From: Pseudomonadota bacterium
GTDB taxonomy: Bacteria > Pseudomonadota > Gammaproteobacteria > Arenicellales > Poriferihabitantaceae
Direction of reading: 5' to 3'
Assembly (NCBI GenBank): GCA_024226105.1
Contig: JAAELZ010000142.1
Coordinates: forward strand, 1-10,044
DNA: 10,044 nucleotides
Shown here: piece by piece, positions 1 to 6,198 of the stretch
How the letters are laid out: each line of letters starts with the position of its first letter
How positions within the stretch are numbered: position 1 is the first letter of the stretch
Program-made: the position numbers and the translations under genes
Notes under the pieces: model-generated
The model's database searches: none
Told to the model about the DNA's origin: nothing
The model's input: the letters and a program-made list of their open reading frames with translations, nothing else

Positions 1-1372
1 CTTTTTCTGCCAGGGCAGCCGCAATATTGGCGATGCTTTGCACCATGTCAGCCGGTTTTGTCAGCCGGTTATTGGCCAGCGGGAAATGAAAATCATAATC
101 CAGCATATTGATCGCGCTGATGCTTGCCGCATTTTTGACGGTGGCCTGGCGCAAGGCAACACCCAATAAGGGCTGTTCCTTACGAATATTCGACCCGAGC
201 AATAACACGGCATCAAGCGATTCAAATTCAGCGATTTCCAGCTCACTGCCCGGATACAGTGGTGCAACCATATCGTCACGGAAATCTTCCTGGCGTAAGC
301 GATGGTCCACGTTATCGCTACCCAGGGCGCGCATCAGCTTTTGCACTAAAAATAATTCTTCTACGGTTCGTGCTGAGTTAGCCAGCGCACCCGTTCTAGC
401 GGCACCGTAACGCTGTTTAACCGTATTCAGGCCTGCCGCCGCATGTCGCAAAGCGGTCTCCCACTCGACTTCACGCCAACCATGCTGATCCTTGATCATA
501 GGGCGCTTTAAGCGTGCGTCGGCGTGCACAGATTCGTAACTATAGCGATCACGGTCCGCCAGCCAGTATCCGTTAACCCGGTGGTTTTCGCGCACCATGG
601 TGCGTTTAATCTCACCACGTAAGGTTTGTACATTCAGATTGGCGCCTACACAATCGTGAGGGCTGATCTGTGCGTGATTTTGCATCTCCCATACACGCGC
701 CGTGTATTTGGACGGTTTTGCGGTCAGGGCACCCACCGGACACAACTCAATCACGTTACCGGATACTTCAGAATTCACCGAACTGCACAGGGCGGCATCG
801 ACCTGTTCCGGCGAGGCTTGGGCTTCCGGATGGGTTTTGATCCTTGACTGTTCACCACGACCAATCATGCCGAGTTCCATCACCCCGGCAATTTCTTCGC
901 TAAAGCGCACACAGCGCGTACACTGGATACAGCGTGTCATCCAGGTCGCAATCAACGGCCCGATATTGTCGTTACTAACCTGACGTTTATTTTCATGGTA
1001 ACGCGATGCATTGGCTCCATACTCAACCGACTGATCCTGTAGCGGGCATTCGCCGCCCTGGTCGCAAACAGGGCAATCCAGCGGGTGGTTGATGAGCAGG
1101 AATTCCATGGTTCCCTGTTGCGCCGAGCGTGCACGTTTAGACTGGGTCTTAACCACCATGCCATCCATCACCGGTGTCGCGCAGGCAGGCAAGGGTTTGG
1201 GCGCTTTTTCAACGTCGACCAGACACATACGGCAATTGGCCGCGATTGATAATTTTGGGTGATAGCAAAAACGCGGAATATGTATACCCGCCTGATCCGT
1301 CACTTCAATCAGTATCTGCCCCGGTTTCGCTTCCAGGGTTTTGCCGTCTACTTCTATGTTGATCGTACTCAT
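1..1372 (-). CDS. nuoG: NADH-quinone oxidoreductase subunit G (complex I 75-kDa subunit), 5' part only
   Basis: This is the N-terminal part (about 457 codons) of the large iron-sulfur subunit of respiratory complex I, which carries electrons from the NuoF FMN site towards the quinone. The frame is open from the ATG at 1372-1370 to the window edge. Cluster ligands are visible in order: C36, C47, C50 and C64 for the N-terminal [2Fe-2S] N1b; H96, C100, C103 and C109 (HPLDCPVC..GGEC) for [4Fe-4S] N5; C148, C151, C154 and C211 (CIQCTRC ... ELCPVGAL) for N4. After about residue 220 it enters the molybdopterin-oxidoreductase-like domain. The start lies one base after the nuoF stop (TGA-T-ATG) with no clear Shine-Dalgarno, so translational coupling is likely. 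One oddity is about 15 extra residues (around 181-196) between the N4 CxxCxxC and its fourth cysteine, compared with the NuoG/Nqo3 sequences I remember. The insert includes an additional C196. The identification is firm; the C-terminal part is outside the window. Confidence 0.97.
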   Translation of the reverse strand, partial: MSTINIEVDGKTLEAKPGQILIEVTDQAGIHIPRFCYHPKLSIAANCRMCLVDVEKAPKPLPACATPVMDGMVVKTQSKRARSAQQGTMEFLLINHPLDCPVCDQGGECPLQDQSVEYGANASRYHENKRQVSNDNIGPLIATWMTRCIQCTRCVRFSEEIAGVMELGMIGRGEQSRIKTHPEAQASPEQVDAALCSSVNSEVSGNVIELCPVGALTAKPSKYTARVWEMQNHAQISPHDCVGANLNVQTLRGEIKRTMVRENHRVNGYWLADRDRYSYESVHADARLKRPMIKDQHGWREVEWETALRHAAAGLNTVKQRYGAARTGALANSARTVEELFLVQKLMRALGSDNVDHRLRQEDFRDDMVAPLYPGSELEIAEFESLDAVLLLGSNIRKEQPLLGVALRQATVKNAASISAINMLDYDFHFPLANNRLTKPADMVQSIANIAAALAEK

Positions 1373-1373
1373 A

Positions 1374-2645
1374 TCAATTTGACTGGCTAAGGGCCGGGAT
1401 TTTGGCCTCAAATTCGTGACGATAATGTTTGAGGAAACTCTGCACCGGCCACGCGGCGGCATCCCCCAGCGCACAAATGGTGTGCCCCTCGATTCGGTTG
1501 GCTACGTCCAGCAGGGTATCCAGATCTTCAGGTGTACCCTTTCCGTTGTTAATGCGTTTGACAATACGGTATAACCAGCCTGTACCTTCACGGCACGGCG
1601 TGCATTGTCCACAGGATTCTTCGTGATAAAAATAGGTCAATCGCTCCAATACAGACACCATGCAGGTGGTCTCGTCCATCACAATCACTGACCCCGCACC
1701 AATCGCAGTGCCAATCGCAGACAGGCCATCATAATCCATATTGGCTTCGAGCATAGTCTCAGCCGGCACCACCGGCACCGAAGAACCGCCCGGTATTACG
1801 GCTTTCAATTTGCGACCCTTCCAGATGCCGCCTGCCATTTCCAGCAATTCTTTGAAAGGAATACCCATGGGCACTTCAAAGTTACCGGGCTTTTCGACAT
1901 GGCCCGATACGGAGAATAACTTGGTGCCACCGGAGTTTTTCACGCCCAGATCGCGAAACCATTCGCCGCCACGACGCATAATCGTCGGTACCGAGGCCAG
2001 CGTTTCGGTGTTATTGATCGTAGTCGGGCAACCGAACAGGCCGTATTGTGCCGGGAACGGTGGCTTATAACGCGGCTGGCCTTTTTTGCCTTCGATCGAT
2101 TCAAGCAAAGCGGTTTCTTCACCGCAAACATACGCACCTGCGCCCAGATGAACATGAATATCAAAATCGAAGCCACTGCCAAGAATGTTCTTGCCCAGAT
2201 AACCCGCTTCCCGCGCTGCTTCCAACGCACCCTCGAAACGTTCGATCGGCTCGGTGAATTCTCCGCGAATGTAATTGTAACCCGCTGAGCAACCCATGGT
2301 ATAACCGGCAATAATCATGCCTTCGATAACCGCGTGCGGATTAAAACGCAGAATATCACGATCCTTGCAGGTACCCGGTTCGCCTTCATCAGAATTACAG
2401 ACGATAAAACTCGGCCCTTCACAATCACGCGGCATAAAACTCCACTTGATTCCGGGCGGAAAACCCGCCCCGCCCCGACCGCGCAGATTGGAGGTTTTCA
2501 GTGTTTCAATAATGCTGTTCGGATCAGATTGCTCTTTTAATATTTTCTCTAGCGCTGTATAACCCTGCTGGCTTTTATAGGCGTCCAGCGTCCAGGGCTG
2601 TTCAACCCCGGGCAGTGGCAAGCATACGAATATTTGCTCCGTCAT
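1374..2645 (-). CDS. nuoF: NADH-quinone oxidoreductase subunit F (complex I 51-kDa, NADH/FMN-binding)
   Basis: NuoF is the entry point of complex I: it oxidises NADH on FMN and passes electrons to cluster N3, at the tip of the cytoplasmic arm. The 423-residue length is normal for the family. Visible motifs are the glycine-rich GRGGAGFP (56-63) and NSDEGEPGTCKDR (84-96), which form the FMN/NADH site; GAGAYVCGEET (168-178); and the N3 [4Fe-4S] ligands C345, C348, C351 (SCGQCTPC) with C391 (HTICALGD). The ATG overlaps the nuoE stop in an ATGA junction (2642-2645). A GGAG sits about 7 bases before the start. It is followed after one base by nuoG. Nothing in the sequence suggests damage; all key residues are present. 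Confidence 0.98.
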   Translation of the reverse strand: MTEQIFVCLPLPGVEQPWTLDAYKSQQGYTALEKILKEQSDPNSIIETLKTSNLRGRGGAGFPPGIKWSFMPRDCEGPSFIVCNSDEGEPGTCKDRDILRFNPHAVIEGMIIAGYTMGCSAGYNYIRGEFTEPIERFEGALEAAREAGYLGKNILGSGFDFDIHVHLGAGAYVCGEETALLESIEGKKGQPRYKPPFPAQYGLFGCPTTINNTETLASVPTIMRRGGEWFRDLGVKNSGGTKLFSVSGHVEKPGNFEVPMGIPFKELLEMAGGIWKGRKLKAVIPGGSSVPVVPAETMLEANMDYDGLSAIGTAIGAGSVIVMDETTCMVSVLERLTYFYHEESCGQCTPCREGTGWLYRIVKRINNGKGTPEDLDTLLDVANRIEGHTICALGDAAAWPVQSFLKHYRHEFEAKIPALSQSN

Positions 2646-3124
2646 GTCTGCGCTCCGGTTAACTTATCCAGCATCTCGTCGACGATTTCCGGCGTCAGGT
2701 GCTCAATGTAATCTTTGTTCAATTGCAGCATGGGTGCCCCCACACAGGCACCAAGACATTCAACTTCCTTGAGCCCGATTTTGCCATCCGCTGTGACCTC
2801 ACCCAGCTTGACGCCCAGACGCTCTTCAAGCCGCGCTACGATCTCATCGGATCCGCGCAACTTGCAGGAGATATTGGTGCACACTTTTATATGCGTTTCA
2901 CCGCAAGGCTGGAGTTCATACATCGAGTAAAAAGTCGCCACTTCAAGCGCACGCATGGACGGCACGCCCACCACACCGGCGATGTAATCGATCAGTGAAT
3001 TGCTCAAGTGGCCTTTTTCTTCCTGGGCTATGCGCAACGCGGCCATAATCACCGAGGCGCGCTTTTCAGCAGGATATTTTTGTGCTTCGCGTTCAATCTG
3101 GTCAAGTGCATTCTGGCTTAACAT
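2642..3124 (-). CDS. nuoE: NADH-quinone oxidoreductase subunit E (complex I 24-kDa)
   Basis: NuoE is the thioredoxin-like [2Fe-2S] subunit that pairs with NuoF in the NADH dehydrogenase module and holds the off-pathway cluster N1a. The 160 residues begin with the usual helical bundle (about 1-65, including RASVIMAALRIAQEEKGHLS). The ferredoxin fold follows, with the N1a ligands C82 and C87 (KVCTNISC) and C123 and C127 (ECLGACVGAP). The start ATG shares one base with the nuoD stop (TGATG), and a GAGGTG about 8 bases upstream, inside nuoD, can serve as its ribosome binding site. Its own stop overlaps the nuoF start. Length and motifs are typical. Confidence 0.98.
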   Translation of the reverse strand: MLSQNALDQIEREAQKYPAEKRASVIMAALRIAQEEKGHLSNSLIDYIAGVVGVPSMRALEVATFYSMYELQPCGETHIKVCTNISCKLRGSDEIVARLEERLGVKLGEVTADGKIGLKEVECLGACVGAPMLQLNKDYIEHLTPEIVDEMLDKLTGAQT

Positions 3125-4377
3125 CAGCGATCCACCTCACCAAACACTAAATCCTGAGTACCGATAATCGCCACCATATCTGAGAGCATATGCCCGCGCG
3201 TCATTTCATCCAGCGCAGCGATATGTGCAAAACCCGGCGCACGGATCTTTAAACGATAGGGTTTGTTAGTGCCATCCGAGACGATATAGGTACCGAATTC
3301 ACCTTTGGGATGCTCAATCGCGCAATAGGCCTCGCCCTCGGGCAGGCAGTACCCCTCGGTAAATAATTTAAAATGAGAGATGAGCGCTTCCATGTCTTCT
3401 TTGACTTTGGTACGCACCGGTGGCGCAAGCTTACTGTCGTGCGCCATCACCTCACCCGGATTCACCCGCAACCAGTCGATGCACTGCTTGATGATGCTGT
3501 TGGACTGACGCATTTCTTCCATGCGCACCAGATAGCGGTCATAAGAATCACCGTTGGTACCCACTGGAATATCAAATTTTAGCTGGTCATAGACTTCGTA
3601 CGGTTGCTTACGACGCAAATCCCATTCGATGCCTGAACCGCGTAACATCGGCCCGGTAAAACCCAGCGCGATCGCGCGCTCAGGCGTCACGATACCGACA
3701 TCAACCAGGCGTTGCTTCCAGATTCGGTTATCAGTTAACAGGGTTTCGTACTCGTCCACGTAACCCGGAAAACGATTAGTGAAAGATTCCAGAAAATCCA
3801 GCAAGCTACCGGAACGGTCTTCGTTGCGCTTGCGGGTTTTCTCTTCGTTAAAGCGTTTATTGGGCTCGTACTGCGGCATTTCATCCGGCAGATCACGATA
3901 TACCCCGCCCGGACGATAGTAGGTTGCGTGCATACGCGCGCCACTGACCGCCTCGTAGGCATCCATCAGGTCTTCGCGCTCACGGAAGGCATAAATAAAC
4001 ATGGTCATGGCGCCCACGTCCAGCCCGTGCGCGCCGATCCACAGCAAATGGTTCAGGATACGCGTAATTTCATCAAACATCACGCGGATATACTGCGCGC
4101 GAATGGGGGGGGTGACGCCGTACATCTTTTCGATGGTCATCACATAAGCATGCTCATTACACATCATCGAGACATAATCAAGCCGATCCATATAACCAAT
4201 ACTCTGATTATAGGGCTTGGATTCGGCGAGCTTTTCGGTACCACGATGCAGCAGGCCGATATGCGTATCCGCACGCTCGATTACTTCACCGTCCATTTCC
4301 ATGACCACGCGAAGAACGCCGTGCGCCGCAGGGTGCTGCGGACCGAAGTTCATGGTGTAATTGCGAATTTCTGCCAT
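3124..4377 (-). CDS. nuoD: NADH-quinone oxidoreductase subunit D (complex I 49-kDa, quinone site)
   Basis: NuoD is the 49-kDa subunit that, with NuoB, builds the quinone-reducing pocket at the foot of the cytoplasmic arm; it is related to the large subunit of [NiFe] hydrogenases. The 417 residues carry the signature NFGPQHPAAHGVLR near the N-terminus. H19 (in AAHG) and Y68 (in RLDYVS) lie 49 residues apart, the same spacing as the quinone-headgroup His/Tyr pair known in the family. The conserved ends GSGIEWDLR and MSDMVAIIGTQDLVFGEVDR are present. It is a stand-alone gene, not fused to nuoC, which separates this organism from Enterobacteriaceae and Pseudomonas. It starts 4 bases after the nuoC stop, with only a weak Shine-Dalgarno, and overlaps nuoE by one base. 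Confidence 0.98.
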   Translation of the reverse strand: MAEIRNYTMNFGPQHPAAHGVLRVVMEMDGEVIERADTHIGLLHRGTEKLAESKPYNQSIGYMDRLDYVSMMCNEHAYVMTIEKMYGVTPPIRAQYIRVMFDEITRILNHLLWIGAHGLDVGAMTMFIYAFREREDLMDAYEAVSGARMHATYYRPGGVYRDLPDEMPQYEPNKRFNEEKTRKRNEDRSGSLLDFLESFTNRFPGYVDEYETLLTDNRIWKQRLVDVGIVTPERAIALGFTGPMLRGSGIEWDLRRKQPYEVYDQLKFDIPVGTNGDSYDRYLVRMEEMRQSNSIIKQCIDWLRVNPGEVMAHDSKLAPPVRTKVKEDMEALISHFKLFTEGYCLPEGEAYCAIEHPKGEFGTYIVSDGTNKPYRLKIRAPGFAHIAALDEMTRGHMLSDMVAIIGTQDLVFGEVDR

Positions 4378-4381
4378 ATCT

Positions 4382-4981
4382 CTATTCGCCCTGCTTCGCT
4401 ATTTCGCGATTGATCCGCGGTACCAGTATGCGTGGCTCGACCGTTACCGGTTCATACACCACGCGTCGTTTTTCTTCGTCGTAACGCATTTCGACATGCC
4501 CCGATAAGGGGAAATCTTTGCGGAACGGATGCCCTATAAAACCGTAGTCGGTGAGAATTCTGCGCAAATCCGGGTGGCCGGCAAAAGCGATGCCCATTAC
4601 ATCAAAGGCTTCACGCTCAAACCAGTTGGCCGCCGGCCATACGTCAATCACAGAATCAAGCAGCGGTGGCTCGCCGTCTAAAAAAGTTTTCACGCGCATG
4701 CGCCAGTTTAAAGCCACCGATTGCAGATTGTAGACCACTGCGTAACGAGGTTTATCCCAATCCCACTCAAGGTGTGCCGTATATTCTGAATAATCCACAC
4801 CACACAGATCAATCAGCTGGTCAAAACGGGTATCCTCAAAATCGCGCAACGCGGTCAACGCAGCTTTAATATTCTCCGGTGCGACTTCTACAGTAAGCTC
4901 GTCAAAGGCCAGTTTACTGTCCAGGCGCAAATCACCAAGACAGGCTTTTACGCTTTTTTTCAGTTTTTTGAGGCGGCTCAT
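4382..4981 (-). CDS. nuoC: NADH-quinone oxidoreductase subunit C (complex I 30-kDa)
   Basis: NuoC is the 30-kDa subunit, which has no cofactor and braces NuoD and NuoB in the connecting arm. The 199 residues contain the family signature in the region 119-178: NWFEREAFDVMGI, then GHPDLRRILTDYGF, then GHPFRKDFPLSG, ending in RVVYEPV. The first 20 residues are lysine-rich and less conserved. The start codon overlaps the nuoB stop by one base (TAATG), and the gene ends 4 bases before nuoD, so it belongs to the same transcript. Separate nuoC and nuoD is the ancestral arrangement. Confidence 0.97.
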   Translation of the reverse strand: MSRLKKLKKSVKACLGDLRLDSKLAFDELTVEVAPENIKAALTALRDFEDTRFDQLIDLCGVDYSEYTAHLEWDWDKPRYAVVYNLQSVALNWRMRVKTFLDGEPPLLDSVIDVWPAANWFEREAFDVMGIAFAGHPDLRRILTDYGFIGHPFRKDFPLSGHVEMRYDEEKRRVVYEPVTVEPRILVPRINREIAKQGE

Positions 4982-5460
4982 TATGCCGTTCTCGCAATGG
5001 TTTCGGTTTTGATCTTTTTCTGCAGTTGTAACACGCCGTAGATCAGGGCTTCAGCCGTCGGCGGGCAACCCGGCACGTATATGTCCACCGGCACGATACG
5101 ATCTGCACCGCGCACCACCGAATAAGAATAGTGGTAATAACCACCACCATTGGCACAGGAACCCATGGAGATAACCCAGCGTGGCTCAGCCATCTGGTCA
5201 TACACTTTACGCAGCGCAGGCGCCATTTTATTGGTCAGAGTTCCGGCGATAATCATCACGTCCGATTGACGCGGGCTGGGGCGAAACAGCATGCCAAATC
5301 GATCCAGGTCGTAGCGCGCCGCGCCGGCCTGCATCATTTCAACCGCGCAACACGCAAGACCAAAAGTCATCGGCCACATTGAACCGGTTCGTGCCCAGTT
5401 AATTAGATCATCAAGACGGGCCGTTGCAAACCCTTCTTTGAACTGCCCTTCTATTGACAT
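4981..5460 (-). CDS. nuoB: NADH-quinone oxidoreductase subunit B (complex I PSST, cluster N2)
   Basis: NuoB carries the terminal [4Fe-4S] cluster N2, which hands electrons to the quinone in the pocket shared with NuoD. In the 159 residues the N2 ligands are the tandem cysteines C37-C38 (GLACCAVEM), C102 (MGSCANGGG) and C132 (VPGCPPTAEALI), all present. The segment RYDLDRFGMLFRPSPRQSD is the conserved region that follows the tandem cysteines. It starts 19 bases after the nuoA stop, with a purine-rich AGAAGAG as its likely ribosome binding site, and overlaps nuoC by one base. Length and motifs are typical. Confidence 0.98.
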   Translation of the reverse strand: MSIEGQFKEGFATARLDDLINWARTGSMWPMTFGLACCAVEMMQAGAARYDLDRFGMLFRPSPRQSDVMIIAGTLTNKMAPALRKVYDQMAEPRWVISMGSCANGGGYYHYSYSVVRGADRIVPVDIYVPGCPPTAEALIYGVLQLQKKIKTETIARTA

Positions 5461-5479
5461 ACGCGCACTCTTCTAATCA

Positions 5480-5836
5480 TTAATCCCATTCCAGCGCACC
5501 GTTCATCCACTCGTAAATGAAGCCGATTACCAGCACCCCTAGAAACAGCACCATCGCCCAGAAGCCGAACAGGCCGACCTCATCGAGCACCACGGCCCAG
5601 GGAAACAAAAAGGCGATTTCCAGGTCGAAAATGATAAACAGGATTGCCACCAGGTAAAAGCGCACATCAAACTTGGATCGCGCGTCTTCAAAAGCCTCAA
5701 AGCCACACTCGTAGGGGGACAACTTCTGGTCGTCCGGGCGGTTTGGTGACAACGCCAGGCCGATACCAATAAACGCCACACCGACAAACAGACCGATGCC
5801 GATAAAAATCAGGATGGGAAGGTAATTAGCTAACAC
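5480..5836 (-). CDS. nuoA: NADH-quinone oxidoreductase subunit A (membrane subunit)
   Basis: NuoA is a small membrane subunit of complex I that packs beside NuoH near the quinone entrance. The 118 residues form three transmembrane helices, at about 6-28, 59-82 and 88-110. The long cytosolic loop between helices 1 and 2 carries PYECGFE (41-47), and acidic residues (D71, E73) lie inside helix 2 (IIFDLEIAFLFPW). Both are hallmarks of the family. The start is a GTG at 5836-5834. The frame meets a stop codon (TAG) four codons upstream and no ATG or TTG lies between, so this start is close to forced, although no good Shine-Dalgarno precedes it. It is the first gene of the operon, about 30 bases after the inferred transcription start. 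Confidence 0.96.
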   Translation of the reverse strand: MLANYLPILIFIGIGLFVGVAFIGIGLALSPNRPDDQKLSPYECGFEAFEDARSKFDVRFYLVAILFIIFDLEIAFLFPWAVVLDEVGLFGFWAMVLFLGVLVIGFIYEWMNGALEWD

Positions 5837-5865
5837 GTATAAAATCTATTTGTTGGAAGCAAGAC

Positions 5866-5914
5866 TGCATCTATCATACATTAGTTCGTCTGCAGGCGAA
5901 TTGATATGTATCAA
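5866..5914 (-). promoter_or_regulatory. nuo operon promoter with FNR/Anr-type box
   Basis: The perfect inverted repeat TTGATATGTATCAA (5901-5914) matches the FNR/Anr consensus TTGAT-N4-ATCAA exactly. Reading towards nuoA (minus strand), a -10-like TATGAT lies at 5878-5873. With its last base at -7, transcription would start at 5866 and the box centre (5907.5) falls at -41.5. That is the standard class II activator position. No convincing -35 hexamer is present; the box overlaps where it should be. The match is seen directly. Activation by an FNR-family protein under low oxygen is inferred. Confidence 0.75.
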
Positions 5915-5933
5915 CAACGCTCTGATGACATTC

Positions 5934-5947
5934 GCCAGCCTTCTGGC
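5934..5947. other. Small perfect hairpin upstream of the nuo promoter
   Basis: GCCAG, a four-base loop and CTGGC form a perfect five-pair stem about 20 bases upstream of the FNR-type box and just after the end of the small ORF at 5952-6158. No T-run follows on either strand, so a rho-independent terminator is not well supported. It may be chance or a weak transcript end. Confidence 0.3.
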
Positions 5948-5951
5948 CGCT

Positions 5952-6158
5952 TCATTTATTGTAAATATCCGGAAACGCGAAGTTTAACCCTAAACTGAGG
6001 CCAATATCCAACAATAACGCCGGGATATAAACAATTTTTTGGCCAGGAAGCACCGATTGAATAAGGCTGGAATAATCCCGGCCAGGCTTGCTGTTCTTAA
6101 CACCGTAAAAGCACGCTTCTTTCACAGATGAATGTTTCGCAGAAATAGTTAGGCTCAT
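5952..6158 (-). CDS. Doubtful small hypothetical protein
   Basis: This 68-codon ORF, in the same direction as its neighbours, begins with ATG and stops with TGA between the large methyltransferase gene and the nuo promoter. I do not recognise the product. The N-terminal half is polar (SSVKEACFYGVKNSKPG); the second half has a moderately hydrophobic stretch (IPALLLDIGLSLGLNFAF) that could be a single membrane segment or a buried helix. No good Shine-Dalgarno precedes the ATG, and the purine/pyrimidine pattern just upstream belongs to a hairpin. Codons are not unusual for the region. It could be a real small gene, the remnant of a larger one, or a chance ORF; I lean to the last two. Confidence 0.25.
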   Translation of the reverse strand: MSLTISAKHSSVKEACFYGVKNSKPGRDYSSLIQSVLPGQKIVYIPALLLDIGLSLGLNFAFPDIYNK

Positions 6159-6170
6159 GACAGGATGAGG

Positions 6171-6198
6171 GACAAATTCCCGATTATATGCGGGAACT
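6171..6198 (-). terminator. Possible terminator of the methyltransferase gene
   Basis: Immediately after the stop codon of the 793-residue gene, TTCCCG and CGGGAA (6177-6182 and 6191-6196) pair around an eight-base A/T-rich loop; one G-T and one A-T pair can extend the stem. On the minus strand the stem is followed by TTTGTCCC, which is only a short T-run, so termination would be weak. Confidence 0.4.

Noticed and set aside
1..1372. Possible frameshift or missing gene at the left end, since only short frames start there
   Set aside because: Reading the minus strand from 1372 gives one uninterrupted nuoG frame to the window edge; it simply has no stop inside the window.
3928..4413. Open frame of 161 codons on the plus strand opposite nuoD, histidine-rich
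   Set aside because: It lies wholly antisense to the conserved nuoD N-terminal region and its composition follows from nuoD codon use; no ribosome site or family resemblance.
5837..6197. Possible tRNA or secG-type gene upstream of nuoA, as in many gammaproteobacteria
   Set aside because: I found no cloverleaf-like arms or TPsiC-type sequence and no SecG-like frame; only the promoter, hairpins and the doubtful ORF.
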